From contig NZ_JYMR01000031.1 in assembly GCF_000938255.1 (NCBI RefSeq), positions 62,001 through 126,000 on the forward strand: a stretch of 64,000 nucleotides of DNA. The letters run 5' to 3'. A program made the translations under genes and the position numbers. The notes beneath the pieces were generated by a model. The model made no database searches. It saw only the letters and a list, made by a program, of their open reading frames with translations, and had not been told where the DNA came from. How positions within the stretch are numbered: the stretch's first letter is position 1; each line of letters opens with the position of its first letter. This document shows positions 17,958 to 26,220 of this stretch, one piece after another. Source of the stretch: Bradyrhizobium sp. LTSP849 (GTDB lineage: Bacteria; Pseudomonadota; Alphaproteobacteria; Rhizobiales; Xanthobacteraceae).

Positions 17958-18653
17958 TTAATTACCGCTTACGGCGCGGACCGCGTCGCGAATGATGTCG
18001 GTGACGGCCGTGGGCGCGGTGACGCTGGGCGTGTGATCAACAGGCAGGGCGCGGATGTTTGCCTTCATGCGCTCCGCCATATAGCGCTGCGTGTCCGGCA
18101 CGATCATGCGGTCCTGCTCGGCGATCAGGAACCAGCTCGGGACGTCCTTCCAAAGCGGGCGGCCGACTTGCACCGTGATGCAGTTCAGCGAGATCGGCCG
18201 CTGCACGGCTGCGAGCACGGCGCGATCCTCCACCGAAGCGTTCTGCGCAAAGGCCGTCGCGAAGGCATCCTCAGGCAGCCAGATCAGTCCATTGTCGTCG
18301 GGTGCGAGTTTCGGCGCCTGCTGATGCGGCGGAAGGCGATAAAACACGTCCGCAACCTTCTCGCCCTCGTCGGGGGCAAGGGCCGCGACGTAGACCAGTG
18401 CTTTCACGCGCGCAGGCCGTGCGAGCGCAATCACCGCACCGGCATAGGCGTGTCCGGCAAGCACGATCTGGCCTTCTGTGCGATCCAGGCTGCGGTTGAG
18501 GGCCGCGACATCGTCGGCGAGAGAGGTCAGCGGCAATGGCGCCGCCTGCGCCTTGATCCCCTCGGCCTCGAGCGCGGTGATGACATGCGCCCAGCTCGAT
18601 CCATCCGCCCACGCGCCGTGGGCCAGGACCACCGTCACATCGCTTTTGGCCAT
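17958..18653 (-). CDS. Alpha/beta hydrolase-fold protein with Ala at the nucleophile position
   Basis: A 231-residue protein of the small cytoplasmic alpha/beta hydrolase family that usually carries GHSYGG. The N-terminal HGAWADGSSW is typical and the DHTPSV block retains the C-terminal histidine. The elbow, however, reads GHAYAG, so the catalytic serine is Ala69. The protein may be inactive as an esterase or act by another chemistry. I chose the second ATG, at 18653, because GGAG lies 6-8 bases before it; the ATG at 18665 lacks such a site. It is divergent from a CGNR regulator gene, with repeated CAGGTTAT half-sites in the gap. Confidence 0.8.
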   Translation of the reverse strand: MAKSDVTVVLAHGAWADGSSWAHVITALEAEGIKAQAAPLPLTSLADDVAALNRSLDRTEGQIVLAGHAYAGAVIALARPARVKALVYVAALAPDEGEKVADVFYRLPPHQQAPKLAPDDNGLIWLPEDAFATAFAQNASVEDRAVLAAVQRPISLNCITVQVGRPLWKDVPSWFLIAEQDRMIVPDTQRYMAERMKANIRALPVDHTPSVTAPTAVTDIIRDAVRAVSGN

Positions 18654-18667
18654 TTCTATCTCCATAC

Positions 18668-18739
18668 ATAACCTGTCTAATTACTATAATCAGGTTATTT
18701 CGGTCGTAGTAACTTGTCAATAGTCAGTTTACAGGTTAT
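18668..18739. promoter_or_regulatory. Repeated CAGGTTAT half-sites in a divergent promoter
   Basis: ATAACCTG at 18668-18675 is inverted relative to CAGGTTAT at 18691-18698, and the same CAGGTTAT recurs at 18732-18739. The A/T-rich gap is unusual for this GC-rich region and separates the hydrolase gene from the divergent CGNR regulator gene. It is a likely operator for that regulator or another one. Confidence 0.6.
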
Positions 18740-18773
18740 GTGAAGCCCATTCCGTCTGGCTGGGGAGCCGCGC

Positions 18774-19397
18774 GTGCCAAACAGACCGCCTGCCATGTTC
18801 ATTGCCGACTCACTCGGTCTCGATTTCCTCAATTCGATCGCGACGCCGGTCGATACGCCCGTCGACTGGATCGACGACGGCGAGGGCCTGATCGACTGGC
18901 TGGCCCAGGCGAGGCTCGTTCCTTCTGACGAGCTCGACGCGATGAAAGGGCGCGCCTTGCCGGGCGAGCTCGATGAGGTCGCGGATCAGGCGCGCGCCTT
19001 ACGCGAGTGGTTCAGAGGTTTTGTTCGCAAGCATGCCGGCCGGCCGCTCACGGCGAAGGCGCTGCAAGAACTCGGTCCGCTGAACAGCCTGCTGGAACGC
19101 GACGAGATGTTCCGGCAGATCACGCCACGTCATGGCGAGGGTGGTGATGGTCTTGCGCTGCAAAGGATGCGGCGCTGGCGATCGCCCGAATCCCTGCTGC
19201 TGCCGGTCGGCGAAGCGATGGCAAAATTTGTCTGCGACGAGGACTTTTCGGACGTGAAGGCGTGCGAGGGCCACAGCTGCACGATGCTGTTCGCCGACCA
19301 CACCCGCAGGCGCGCGCGACGGTGGTGCATCATGGCGGTCTGCGGCAACCGCGCCAAGCAGGCCGCGCATCGGAGCAGGCTCAAGAGCAGGCAGTGA
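18774..19397 (+). CDS. CGNR zinc-finger / ABATE-domain regulator
   Basis: A 207-residue protein. The N-terminal two thirds match the ABATE (putative stress-induced regulator) domain. The C-terminus is a CGNR zinc finger with CEGHSC, CIMAVCGNR and a basic tail, which is predicted to bind DNA. The GTG start at 18774 is preceded by GGGGAG at 7 bases, better than the later ATG at 18795. The gene is divergent from the Ala-nucleophile hydrolase gene; repeated half-sites between them suggest autoregulation and control of the hydrolase. The HAD dehalogenase follows 46 bases downstream and may be co-transcribed. Confidence 0.85.
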   Translation: MPNRPPAMFIADSLGLDFLNSIATPVDTPVDWIDDGEGLIDWLAQARLVPSDELDAMKGRALPGELDEVADQARALREWFRGFVRKHAGRPLTAKALQELGPLNSLLERDEMFRQITPRHGEGGDGLALQRMRRWRSPESLLLPVGEAMAKFVCDEDFSDVKACEGHSCTMLFADHTRRRARRWCIMAVCGNRAKQAAHRSRLKSRQ

Positions 19398-19443
19398 CAG
19401 GGCCGGGGGCGACAGCGGACCTGACAACAAGGACTCCAACACC

Positions 19444-20148
19444 ATGGCTGATCTTCCCCTGATCGTTTTCGACGTCAACGAGACGCTGCTCGACCTCGAG
19501 ACGATGGAGCCGACCTTCGCGCGCATCTTCGGCGACAAGGACGCGATGCGCCTGTGGTTCGCCAATTTCATCCTCTATTCCTCGGCCCTCACGGTCGCCG
19601 GCTGTTATGTCCCGTTCACCGACATCGGCGCTGCCGTGATGAAGATGCTGGCGGATACAAAAGGCATCCGGATCGATGAGCGCGACAAAAAGGAGCTGAC
19701 CGAGCGGTTTTCGACGATGCCGCCGCATCCCGAGGTTCCTGCGGCGTTGCGCAAGCTGCGCGACGCCGGCTTCCGCCTGTTCACGCTGACCGACAATCTG
19801 CTCGAGGTGCAAACGCGGCAGCTCACGCATGGCGGCATTGTCGATCTGTTCGAGCGGCGTTTCAGCGCCGACGGCGTCAAGCATCACAAGCCGTCGCGTG
19901 AGGCCTATGGCTATGTCGAGCGCGAGCTCGGCGCAAAACCCTCGCAGTTCTGTCTCATCGCCTGCCACACCTGGGACACGCTCGGTGCGGTGGCAGCGGG
20001 CTGGGAGGCGGCGCTGATCAGGCGCGTCGGCAACGACGTCCTCGGTGTTGGTCCGCAGCCGCAGATCGTTGGTGATGACCTCAACGACGTCGCCGATCAG
20101 TTGATCGCGCGCCACGGTCGATCCGCGGACCGACCTACCGCTTCTTGA
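19444..20148 (+). CDS. HAD-family haloacid dehalogenase, type II
   Basis: A 234-residue hydrolase. The nucleophile Asp10 lies in VFDVNETLLD, motif II is LTLTDN, the lysine is in KHHKPSREAY, and the last motif is represented by ACHTWDTLGA. This layout fits L-2-haloacid dehalogenases, which convert 2-haloacids to 2-hydroxyacids, although many members act on other substrates. Canonical type II enzymes often have SN in motif II and a different final motif, so substrate assignment is tentative. It follows the CGNR regulator and ends 14 bases inside the convergent TetR gene. Confidence 0.82.
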   Translation: MADLPLIVFDVNETLLDLETMEPTFARIFGDKDAMRLWFANFILYSSALTVAGCYVPFTDIGAAVMKMLADTKGIRIDERDKKELTERFSTMPPHPEVPAALRKLRDAGFRLFTLTDNLLEVQTRQLTHGGIVDLFERRFSADGVKHHKPSREAYGYVERELGAKPSQFCLIACHTWDTLGAVAAGWEAALIRRVGNDVLGVGPQPQIVGDDLNDVADQLIARHGRSADRPTAS

Positions 20149-20797
20149 CCAGCTTGAGGGGACGACTGGCCTTCTGATTGGGATGCTTGATCGCGACGCT
20201 CTGTGTGTCGGGCGGGCTCAGGAAGCGGACGAGCATCGTTCTGAGATGCGCGGCGCTCTGCTTGATATCCAGCTTGGGATTGCGAATCGGCATGGCGCGG
20301 GATCCGTCGATGATGGCGATCAGGACGTTCGCCGTCGTATCCGGGTCCAGCCCTAAATCGACCCGCCCCTGGTCTTGCGCCCGGCGCAGGAAGTCAGCCC
20401 ACAGGTGGCGGAACGCATTGGTGTGCCGTTGGATGATCTTGGCGAATTCCGGATTGCGGGCGGCCTCCGCGAGGCCATCCATGTTGAGGACCTGGGTCGG
20501 GCGGAGCCGCAGGCAGGTTTCCTCGATGTCGGTAAGCAGCGCCTCGATCACGTCGGGGGCAGCCAGAATCCTTTCTAGCCGTTCGGCCGCGTACGCAAGA
20601 CCCAGGTCGATCATCGCCTCGATGATCGCCTGCTTGCTCGCGAAGTAGTGATAGAGGTGGCCGGGGCTGATCCCGGCTTCGGCGCAGATGTCCGTCGTGC
20701 TGGCCCCGCGAAAGCCGTCCCTGGCGAAGCAGCGGATCGCCGCGTGGAGAATCTCCTCGCGCTTCTGCTCATGCTTGACGGGGTCGACTTTCCTCAA
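20135..20797 (-). CDS. TetR-family transcriptional regulator
   Basis: A repressor-type DNA-binding protein of about 220 residues. The HTH region reads ILHAAIRCFARDGFRGASTTDIC and AGISPGHLYHYFASK, followed by a ligand-binding helical domain. An ATG exists at 20875, but I favour a TTG at 20797: it is preceded by GGGAAGGGAGA at 6 bases and puts the TTAGAG repeats upstream of the gene rather than inside it. It is divergent from a DUF3313 lipoprotein gene and probably controls it. The 3' end overlaps the convergent dehalogenase gene by 14 bases. Confidence 0.85.
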   Translation of the reverse strand: MRKVDPVKHEQKREEILHAAIRCFARDGFRGASTTDICAEAGISPGHLYHYFASKQAIIEAMIDLGLAYAAERLERILAAPDVIEALLTDIEETCLRLRPTQVLNMDGLAEAARNPEFAKIIQRHTNAFRHLWADFLRRAQDQGRVDLGLDPDTTANVLIAIIDGSRAMPIRNPKLDIKQSAAHLRTMLVRFLSPPDTQSVAIKHPNQKASRPLKLVKKR

Positions 20798-20916
20798 AGC
20801 GCGCGTCTCCCTTCCCTGATCGCCCCATTTAGCACGACGGTCCGCCACGAGAAAATCAAAATTAGAGAGTTCCATCTATTTATGTTGACGGGTAGCAAGG
20901 GGCGTGAGAATGATTG

Positions 20917-20934
20917 TTAGAGAAACCTCTCTAA
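20917..20934. promoter_or_regulatory. Palindromic operator TTAGAGA-N4-TCTCTAA
   Basis: A perfect 7-bp inverted repeat lies between the TetR gene and the divergent lipoprotein gene, and a related half-site ATTAGAGAG lies at 20861-20869. Size, symmetry and place fit a TetR-type operator. Confidence 0.65.
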
Positions 20935-20960
20935 TAAATTATCCAGGCGTGAGTGGGACC

Positions 20961-21848
20961 ATGCGCTTTCAACGGGCGGCCCTGATGTCTGTCACGCTTG
21001 CGCTCGGTGGGTGCGCGGCCGCGCCGCTCGAACGGGCCGGCTCCCTCAGGAGCTACGACCGGATGACGGACGCCAACGGGCTGGTGACGCGATCGCAGAT
21101 CCGCGTGAACAAGAAGGACGTGCTGGCGGCCAAGACGGTCCGGATCGCCTCGACCGTCTTTCCCGCGCGCACCGACGTTGCGCTGAACGAAAAGGAGCGG
21201 CGCCTGGTCGCGAATGCCATCAGCCGCGAGCTGTGTCTCCGCCTGAGCGAGCGCTTCCGCATCGTGGCCGCCGATGACGACGCCGACCTCACGGTGCAGG
21301 CGACGGTGACGCATGCCACAGCGACCAGCCCGACCGCCTCCGGCGCATCGCAAGCCCTGTCGATTGCGAAGACCGTTGCGCTTCCCGGCGTGCCTGTGCC
21401 GGTGCCAAGGCTTCCGGTCGGGCTTGGCAGCCTGTCGGTCGAGGCGGAAGCGCGCGATTTCGCCGGATTTCAGAAGGCGGCCATGGTCTGGGCGCGCAGC
21501 GCCAATTCCATCACGAACTCTGCGCGGGTCGCCAACGAGGGCGATGCCTACGATCTCGCCGCCGATTTCGGCGCCGACTTCGCCAAGCTGGTGACGACTG
21601 GAGACTCTCCGTTTGGTGGCATCCCTGCGCTGCCCCCGATCGAAAGCATTTCCGTGCGGTTCGGCGGCGCGCCCAAATATGTCGCGTGCGAGGCGTTCGG
21701 ACGGTTTCCAGGCGTGACGGGCTTTGCGGGGGAGAAGCTCGGCCTGCCGCCAGGCTGGACGGATTCAGGTGCCAAGGAAAGTTCGACCAACACTCCGGCC
21801 GCGCCACCGGCGCCCGAAGTGCCTTCAGGCCAAACGCTCACACAGTGA
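20961..21848 (+). CDS. DUF3313-family outer-membrane lipoprotein
   Basis: A 295-residue protein with a lipoprotein signal: hydrophobic segment then LGGC lipobox at about residue 18. The mature part matches the DUF3313 type, including the start LRSYDRM, DVLAAKTVRI and a long conserved middle. The C-terminal 30 residues are Pro/Thr/Ser-rich. The function is unknown in this family. I use the ATG at 20961; an upstream ATG at 20904 would delay the signal peptide and overlap the operator. Control by the adjacent TetR regulator is likely from the palindrome between the genes. Confidence 0.8.
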   Translation: MRFQRAALMSVTLALGGCAAAPLERAGSLRSYDRMTDANGLVTRSQIRVNKKDVLAAKTVRIASTVFPARTDVALNEKERRLVANAISRELCLRLSERFRIVAADDDADLTVQATVTHATATSPTASGASQALSIAKTVALPGVPVPVPRLPVGLGSLSVEAEARDFAGFQKAAMVWARSANSITNSARVANEGDAYDLAADFGADFAKLVTTGDSPFGGIPALPPIESISVRFGGAPKYVACEAFGRFPGVTGFAGEKLGLPPGWTDSGAKESSTNTPAAPPAPEVPSGQTLTQ

Positions 21849-21904
21849 CGTGGCCGCCGTCACGTCCAAGCTCAACATATTCGTAGCCGTTTAGAGTAGA
21901 TGAC

Positions 21905-22165
21905 ATGCTGACATCCGGAACAACTCGCCCTTTCCAACGTGCTCTGCGCCAAAGCGCAGCGCGTGCCGATATTCGTGCGAGCGCGGAGGCCATTCCCCTA
22001 TTCACGGCCGATGAGGCATGGAGCCGGACGAATGCGGATCGGCGCGTAGCCGGCGAGAAGGATGGCCAGGAGTCGCTCCTCGAGCCCGGCTTCTGGATGA
22101 CGGCCCTGGTCGCGTTTCTGCCGACCGCCGCGGGCTGTCTCTATCTCTTGCTGACCCAGGGGTGA
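21905..22165 (+). CDS. Small hypothetical single-pass membrane protein
   Basis: An 86-residue protein of unknown family. The first 60 residues are polar; the C-terminus holds one predicted transmembrane helix (about residues 64-84, WMTALVAFLPTAAGCLYLLL). Codon bias is compatible with coding. The ribosome-binding site is weak. It lies between two lipoprotein genes on the same strand and could share a transcript with the second. It may not be a real gene. Confidence 0.45.
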   Translation: MLTSGTTRPFQRALRQSAARADIRASAEAIPLFTADEAWSRTNADRRVAGEKDGQESLLEPGFWMTALVAFLPTAAGCLYLLLTQG

Positions 22166-22198
22166 GGCGCGCTTCGAACGCGACGCCGAGGGGAAGCA

Positions 22199-22612
22199 AT
22201 GCAATCACGATATGGGTTGACGCGGCGTGGTCGCCGGGCACTTGCCTTCGGCCGCCGCAAATCACCGCGAGCTTTGGCAGTTGTCTTGACGCTGCTATTG
22301 GCGGGATGCGCGTCGAGCGCGAATCTCCCTCCTGCCTATCATCCCCCGCGCCCGCCGAGTGCCAAAGCGGTGCAGGAGGGTGTCAAGAAGGCCACCGCCG
22401 AAGCCAAGCTGACCGGAAGCCTCGCGGCATCCGCCGTCCGCCACACCGATCACGGGCCGGGATCGTATTTCGTCTGCCTGAGGCAGACAGGTCCCTCGGC
22501 GGGCGGACGGCCCGCCTATTCGGTCTTTTTCGACAATGACGACTACAAGGGAATCCAGAGCTCGGTGATTTCTGACGCCTGCGAAGCCAAATCATTGGTT
22601 CCGTTCAAGTGA
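22199..22612 (+). CDS. Small hypothetical lipoprotein
   Basis: A 137-residue protein with a long basic N-region and a lipobox LLAGC at about residue 37, so mature lipoprotein of about 100 residues. Three cysteines lie in the mature part (the lipidated one, one in YFVCLRQ, one in SDACEAK); the last two may form a disulfide. FFDNDDYKGIQ is a distinctive block. GGGGAAGCA precedes the ATG at ideal spacing. The domain family is not one I can name. It is followed by the LysM-hydrolase gene on the same strand. Confidence 0.7.
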   Translation: MQSRYGLTRRGRRALAFGRRKSPRALAVVLTLLLAGCASSANLPPAYHPPRPPSAKAVQEGVKKATAEAKLTGSLAASAVRHTDHGPGSYFVCLRQTGPSAGGRPAYSVFFDNDDYKGIQSSVISDACEAKSLVPFK

Positions 22613-22758
22613 GGCCACGATGCCGGGAGGGTCGGAAAGAGCGTCCCCGCTGACGGGCGTCATCGGGCCCGGTTCCGTGCCCCAAAATACGCCAAATCGG
22701 TGGTCACTAAGCCCCGCGGGGGAGGCCTGTGCCTCCTGTGGTGGGACTGCGGGACTTG

Positions 22759-23688
22759 ATGATTGATCCAAGGCGACTTGTGGTGCTGGCAGCGGTTGCG
22801 CTGCTCGCCTTGAACCCCGACATGGCCGCAGGCTCGCCCGCCAAGTCGAAGCCGGCTGCGATCCCGACCGTCGCGCCGCCGCCCCCTCCGGCCGAGCCGC
22901 TGCCGCCGCCGAAAATCTACCTGTTCCGTGGCGCGATGGGGCCGATCTTCTCGACCGGCATGGACCGGCTCAGCGAGAAGCTGACACAGGCCGGCTTCTC
23001 CGCCGACGTCAACGAATTCACCATCTGCCGATGGATCGGCAGCCGCGCCATCGCGAGCTACAAGGAAACGCCGGCGCCGATCGTGTTGATCGGCCATTCC
23101 ATGGGCGGGCTATGCTCGGTGATCATCTCCGAGATGGCGGCCAAGGAAAACATTCCGATCAGCCTCGTCATCACCATCGATCCCGCGCACGCGACCGATG
23201 ACGTGCCGCTCAATGTCGAGCGCTTCATCAACATCTACCTCTCCGACAGCGTGCTCGGCGGCGGCAACGTGGTGGCGGTGCCGGGCTTCCGCGGCCACTA
23301 CGCTAGCTACGACCTGAAAGAGAACCCGCGCGTCAGTCACATCAACATCGAAAAGTCGGACGACATCCATCGCCAGATCATCGAGATGGTGACGCAGCTG
23401 CCGCGCATCCAGGCGCAGACCCAGGCTGATGCCGTGCCGCTGCGCTATCTCGTGCCCGGGGATACGCTGGTCGAATTGTGGGATAGCGGCGTGCGGCTGC
23501 CGGTACGCCGGGGCGACACCATGGAGAGCATCGCGGCCGCCAATCGCGTGCCGCTGTGGTCGCTCGCGCAGAGCAACTCGCTGCCGGAGAACGCGCCGCT
23601 TACCCCCGGCCAGACCATCATCGTTCCGCGGCATTTGACGCCACCCGAGCCGGCTGCCGCGATGGCGACGCCGCCGGCCCGGAGGTAA
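22759..23688 (+). CDS. Exported hydrolase-like protein with C-terminal LysM domain
   Basis: A 309-residue protein. A signal peptide (about residues 1-25) is followed by a proline-rich linker (about 32-52), an alpha/beta-hydrolase-like domain with GHSMGG (Ser114), and a C-terminal LysM domain (about 240-295) with RYLVPGDTL and RRGDTMESIAAANRV. LysM binds peptidoglycan or chitin-like glycans, so the enzyme is probably held at the cell wall. The hydrolase domain is paralogous to the protein at 13452-14165, which lacks LysM. A GTG at 22729 is an alternative start; I chose the ATG because it begins the signal peptide. It converges with the tartrate dehydrogenase gene. Confidence 0.75.
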   Translation: MIDPRRLVVLAAVALLALNPDMAAGSPAKSKPAAIPTVAPPPPPAEPLPPPKIYLFRGAMGPIFSTGMDRLSEKLTQAGFSADVNEFTICRWIGSRAIASYKETPAPIVLIGHSMGGLCSVIISEMAAKENIPISLVITIDPAHATDDVPLNVERFINIYLSDSVLGGGNVVAVPGFRGHYASYDLKENPRVSHINIEKSDDIHRQIIEMVTQLPRIQAQTQADAVPLRYLVPGDTLVELWDSGVRLPVRRGDTMESIAAANRVPLWSLAQSNSLPENAPLTPGQTIIVPRHLTPPEPAAAMATPPARR

Positions 23689-23694
23689 TTTTTC

Positions 23695-24768
23695 TCAGAC
23701 GTTCGACCCATTGATCGCGTCGATCACGGCGTCCGTCACTTCCTTCGTCGTAGCACTTCCGCCGACATCGGGCGTCAGTACGCCGGCCGCGCAGACGCGC
23801 TCGACGGCCGCCATCAGCCGCACCGCGGCGTCCTTCTCGCCGAGATGCTCGAGCATCTGCGCGCCGGTCCAGAATGTTGCGACCGGATTGGCGATGCCCT
23901 TGCCGGTGATGCCAAAGGCCGAGCCGTGGATCGGCTCGAACATCGAGGGGAAGCGGCGCTCTGGATCGATGTTGCCGGTCGGCGCGACGCCGAGGCTTCC
24001 CGCGAGCGCGCCGGCGAGATCGGAAAGGATGTCAGCGTGCAGATTGGTCGCAACGATGGTGTCGAGGCTCTTCGGATGCAGCGTCATGCGCACCGTCATG
24101 GCGTCGACCAGCATCTTGTCCCAGGTGACATCGGGGAATTCAGCCGCGACCTCGGCTGCGATCTCGTCCCACATCACCATGCCGTGGCGCTGTGCGTTCG
24201 ACTTGGTCACCACGGTCAGGAATTTGCGCGGCCGCGACTGCGCCAGCTTGAATGCATAGCGCATGATGCGGGTGACGCCGACGCGGGTGAACACCGCGAC
24301 TTCGGTGCCGACCTCTTCCGGCAGGCCGCGATGCGCGCGGCCGCCCATGCCGGCATATTCGCCTTCGGAATTCTCGCGCACGATCACCCAGTCGAGATCG
24401 CCGACGCCGACATTGCGCAGCGGCGAGACGACGCCTGGCAAAATCTTGGTCGGCCGCACATTGGCGTATTGATCAAAGCCCTGGCAGATCGGTAGCCGCA
24501 GGCCCCACAGCGTGATGTGATCGGGCACGTCGGGCGCGCCGACCGCGCCGAAATAGATCGCGTCGAACTTCTTCAGTTCGGTGAGGCCATCCGCCGGCAT
24601 CATCACGCCGTGCTTCTTGTAATAGTCCGAGCCCCAGTCGAAGGTCTTGATGTTGAAAGCGATGTCGCCGCTGCGCTTTGCGAGCGCCTCCAGCACACGG
24701 ATACCGGCTGAGATGACCTCGGGGCCGATACCGTCGGCTGGAATTGCTGCGATCGAATGCGTGCGCAT
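23695..24768 (-). CDS. ttuC: Tartrate dehydrogenase (isocitrate/isopropylmalate dehydrogenase family)
   Basis: A 357-residue NAD- and divalent-metal-dependent oxidative decarboxylase family enzyme, acting on tartrate or D-malate. DGIGPEV at the N-terminus, VIVRENSEGEYAG with the substrate Arg, KSNAQRHG with the catalytic Lys, and ILSDLAGALAGSLG with metal-binding Asp are present. The late block reads EPIHGSAFGITGKGIANP. The full length fits TtuC. It is second in an operon with an anion:cation symporter gene encoded 21 bases upstream, which supports a role in dicarboxylic hydroxyacid use. D-malate dehydrogenase (DmlA) is the main alternative. Confidence 0.85.
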   Translation of the reverse strand: MRTHSIAAIPADGIGPEVISAGIRVLEALAKRSGDIAFNIKTFDWGSDYYKKHGVMMPADGLTELKKFDAIYFGAVGAPDVPDHITLWGLRLPICQGFDQYANVRPTKILPGVVSPLRNVGVGDLDWVIVRENSEGEYAGMGGRAHRGLPEEVGTEVAVFTRVGVTRIMRYAFKLAQSRPRKFLTVVTKSNAQRHGMVMWDEIAAEVAAEFPDVTWDKMLVDAMTVRMTLHPKSLDTIVATNLHADILSDLAGALAGSLGVAPTGNIDPERRFPSMFEPIHGSAFGITGKGIANPVATFWTGAQMLEHLGEKDAAVRLMAAVERVCAAGVLTPDVGGSATTKEVTDAVIDAINGSNV

Positions 24769-24789
24769 GAGAGTGCTCCGTTTCAGATA

Positions 24790-26088
24790 TCAATGAGTTT
24801 GCGTGACGGGTTCGACGCGCGCGGTCTGCGCGCGCGACAATAGCAGGGTGAGGACCGCGGAGAGAACGAGCAGGCCAGCGACGAAGTAAAGCCCGCCGAC
24901 AAAGCTGCCGGTCTGGTCCTTGATCCAGCCGATCATGGCCGGCCCGACAAAGCCGCCGAGATTGCCGATCGAGTTGATGGTGGCGATGCCGGCCGCGGCC
25001 GCAGGGCCGGACAGGAACAGGGTTGGCATGCTCCAGAGCGGCGGTTTGGCAGAGGAGATGCCGATGTTGACGAGCGTGAGCGCGATCAGCACCGTGACCA
25101 CGCCGGTCGCAAGGCCGGCATAGGCGAGCCCGGCCGCAGCGATCAGGCAGGCCCACACCACATGCCATGTGCGCTCGCCGGTGCGGTCCGAATGCCGCGC
25201 CCACAGCACCATGGCGACGACCGCTGCGGTTGCCGGCAGCGCATTGAGGAAGCCGACCTGGAGCGTGGACAGGCCAAACTGCTTGATGATCTGCGGCGCC
25301 CAGACACCGAGCGTGTAGAGGCCGGCCGAGGTGCCGAAATAGATCAGCGACAGCGCCAGCACGCGCGGATCGGCGAGGCCGCGCCAGATGCCATGGCTCG
25401 CGGTCGCGGCCTTGCTGGTGGTCTCTGCATTCATCTCCTCGACCAACCATCGGCGCTCGTCGTCCGCGAGCCATCTCGCCTTCTCGGGCCGGTCGGTCAG
25501 GAATGCCAGCACGACGAAGCCGAGCAGCACGGCCGGCACTGCTTCCAGCACGAACAACCATTGCCAGCCCTTGAAGCCGAACAGGCCGTCCATCTCCAGC
25601 AGCGCACCGGAGACCGGCGAGCCCAGCACGGTCGAGAGCGGTGCTGCGGCCATGAACAGCGCCGTCACCGCGGCGCGCTGGCGCGCCGGGAACCAGTAGG
25701 AGAGATAGAGGATGATGCCGGGAAAGAAGCCGGCCTCCGCGACGCCGAGCAGGAAGCGCAGCACGTAAAAGCTGGTCGGGCCCTGCACGAAGACCATCGC
25801 GGCCGAGACGATCCCCCAGGTGATCATCACCCGCGCGATCCAGATCCGCGCACCGACCTTGTGCAGGATGATGTTGGAGGGCACCTCGAACAGGAAATAG
25901 CCCCAGAAGAAAATGCCGGCGCCAAATCCGTAGACCGTGGGCGACAGGCCGATGTCCTTGTTCATCGTCAGCGAGGCGAAGCCGATATTGACGCGGTCGA
26001 TGAAGGCCACGAAGTAGAGCAGCATGATGAAAGGAACGATGCGCCAGGTGATCTTGCGCAGCACGCGTGTCTGAATCTCGCTCGCCAC
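24790..26088 (-). CDS. MFS transporter, anion:cation symporter family (tartrate-type)
   Basis: A 432-residue inner-membrane transporter with 12 predicted helices. FVAFIDRVNIGFA near the N-terminus and EAGFFPGIILYLSYWFP are hallmarks of the ACS family, which takes up organic anions such as tartrate, phthalate and glucarate. The gene starts at a GTG with GGGGAGG 5 bases before it, and is first in an operon with tartrate dehydrogenase. It is divergent from a LysR regulator, the usual arrangement for an inducible uptake and catabolic pair. The specific anion is inferred from the dehydrogenase only. Confidence 0.87.
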   Translation of the reverse strand: MASEIQTRVLRKITWRIVPFIMLLYFVAFIDRVNIGFASLTMNKDIGLSPTVYGFGAGIFFWGYFLFEVPSNIILHKVGARIWIARVMITWGIVSAAMVFVQGPTSFYVLRFLLGVAEAGFFPGIILYLSYWFPARQRAAVTALFMAAAPLSTVLGSPVSGALLEMDGLFGFKGWQWLFVLEAVPAVLLGFVVLAFLTDRPEKARWLADDERRWLVEEMNAETTSKAATASHGIWRGLADPRVLALSLIYFGTSAGLYTLGVWAPQIIKQFGLSTLQVGFLNALPATAAVVAMVLWARHSDRTGERTWHVVWACLIAAAGLAYAGLATGVVTVLIALTLVNIGISSAKPPLWSMPTLFLSGPAAAAGIATINSIGNLGGFVGPAMIGWIKDQTGSFVGGLYFVAGLLVLSAVLTLLLSRAQTARVEPVTQTH

Positions 26089-26183
26089 CTTGGCCTCCCC
26101 AGAGTCCCGATTTTTCGTTGTGTGGCACTAAGCCTAGGCGGAGGCGGCAGGCGGACTCAATTGGCGCTGGTTTATACAAAAAA

Positions 26184-26196
26184 ATGATATAATCAT
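26184..26196. promoter_or_regulatory. Palindrome ATGAT-ATA-ATCAT in the LysR divergent promoter
   Basis: A symmetric A/T-rich site lies 24 bases before the LysR start, within the 132-base gap shared with the transporter operon. Adjacent TTTATACAAAAAAA is also A/T-rich. It may be the LysR binding site, the promoter, or both. Confidence 0.45.
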
Positions 26197-26220
26197 CGCA
26201 AAGCGAGACGAGGGGACCGA

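Noticed and set aside
24473..26179. A 568-codon frame covering the symporter and tartrate dehydrogenase genes in another frame
   Set aside because: Same strand but shifted; no domains, and it spans two real genes with intact motifs.
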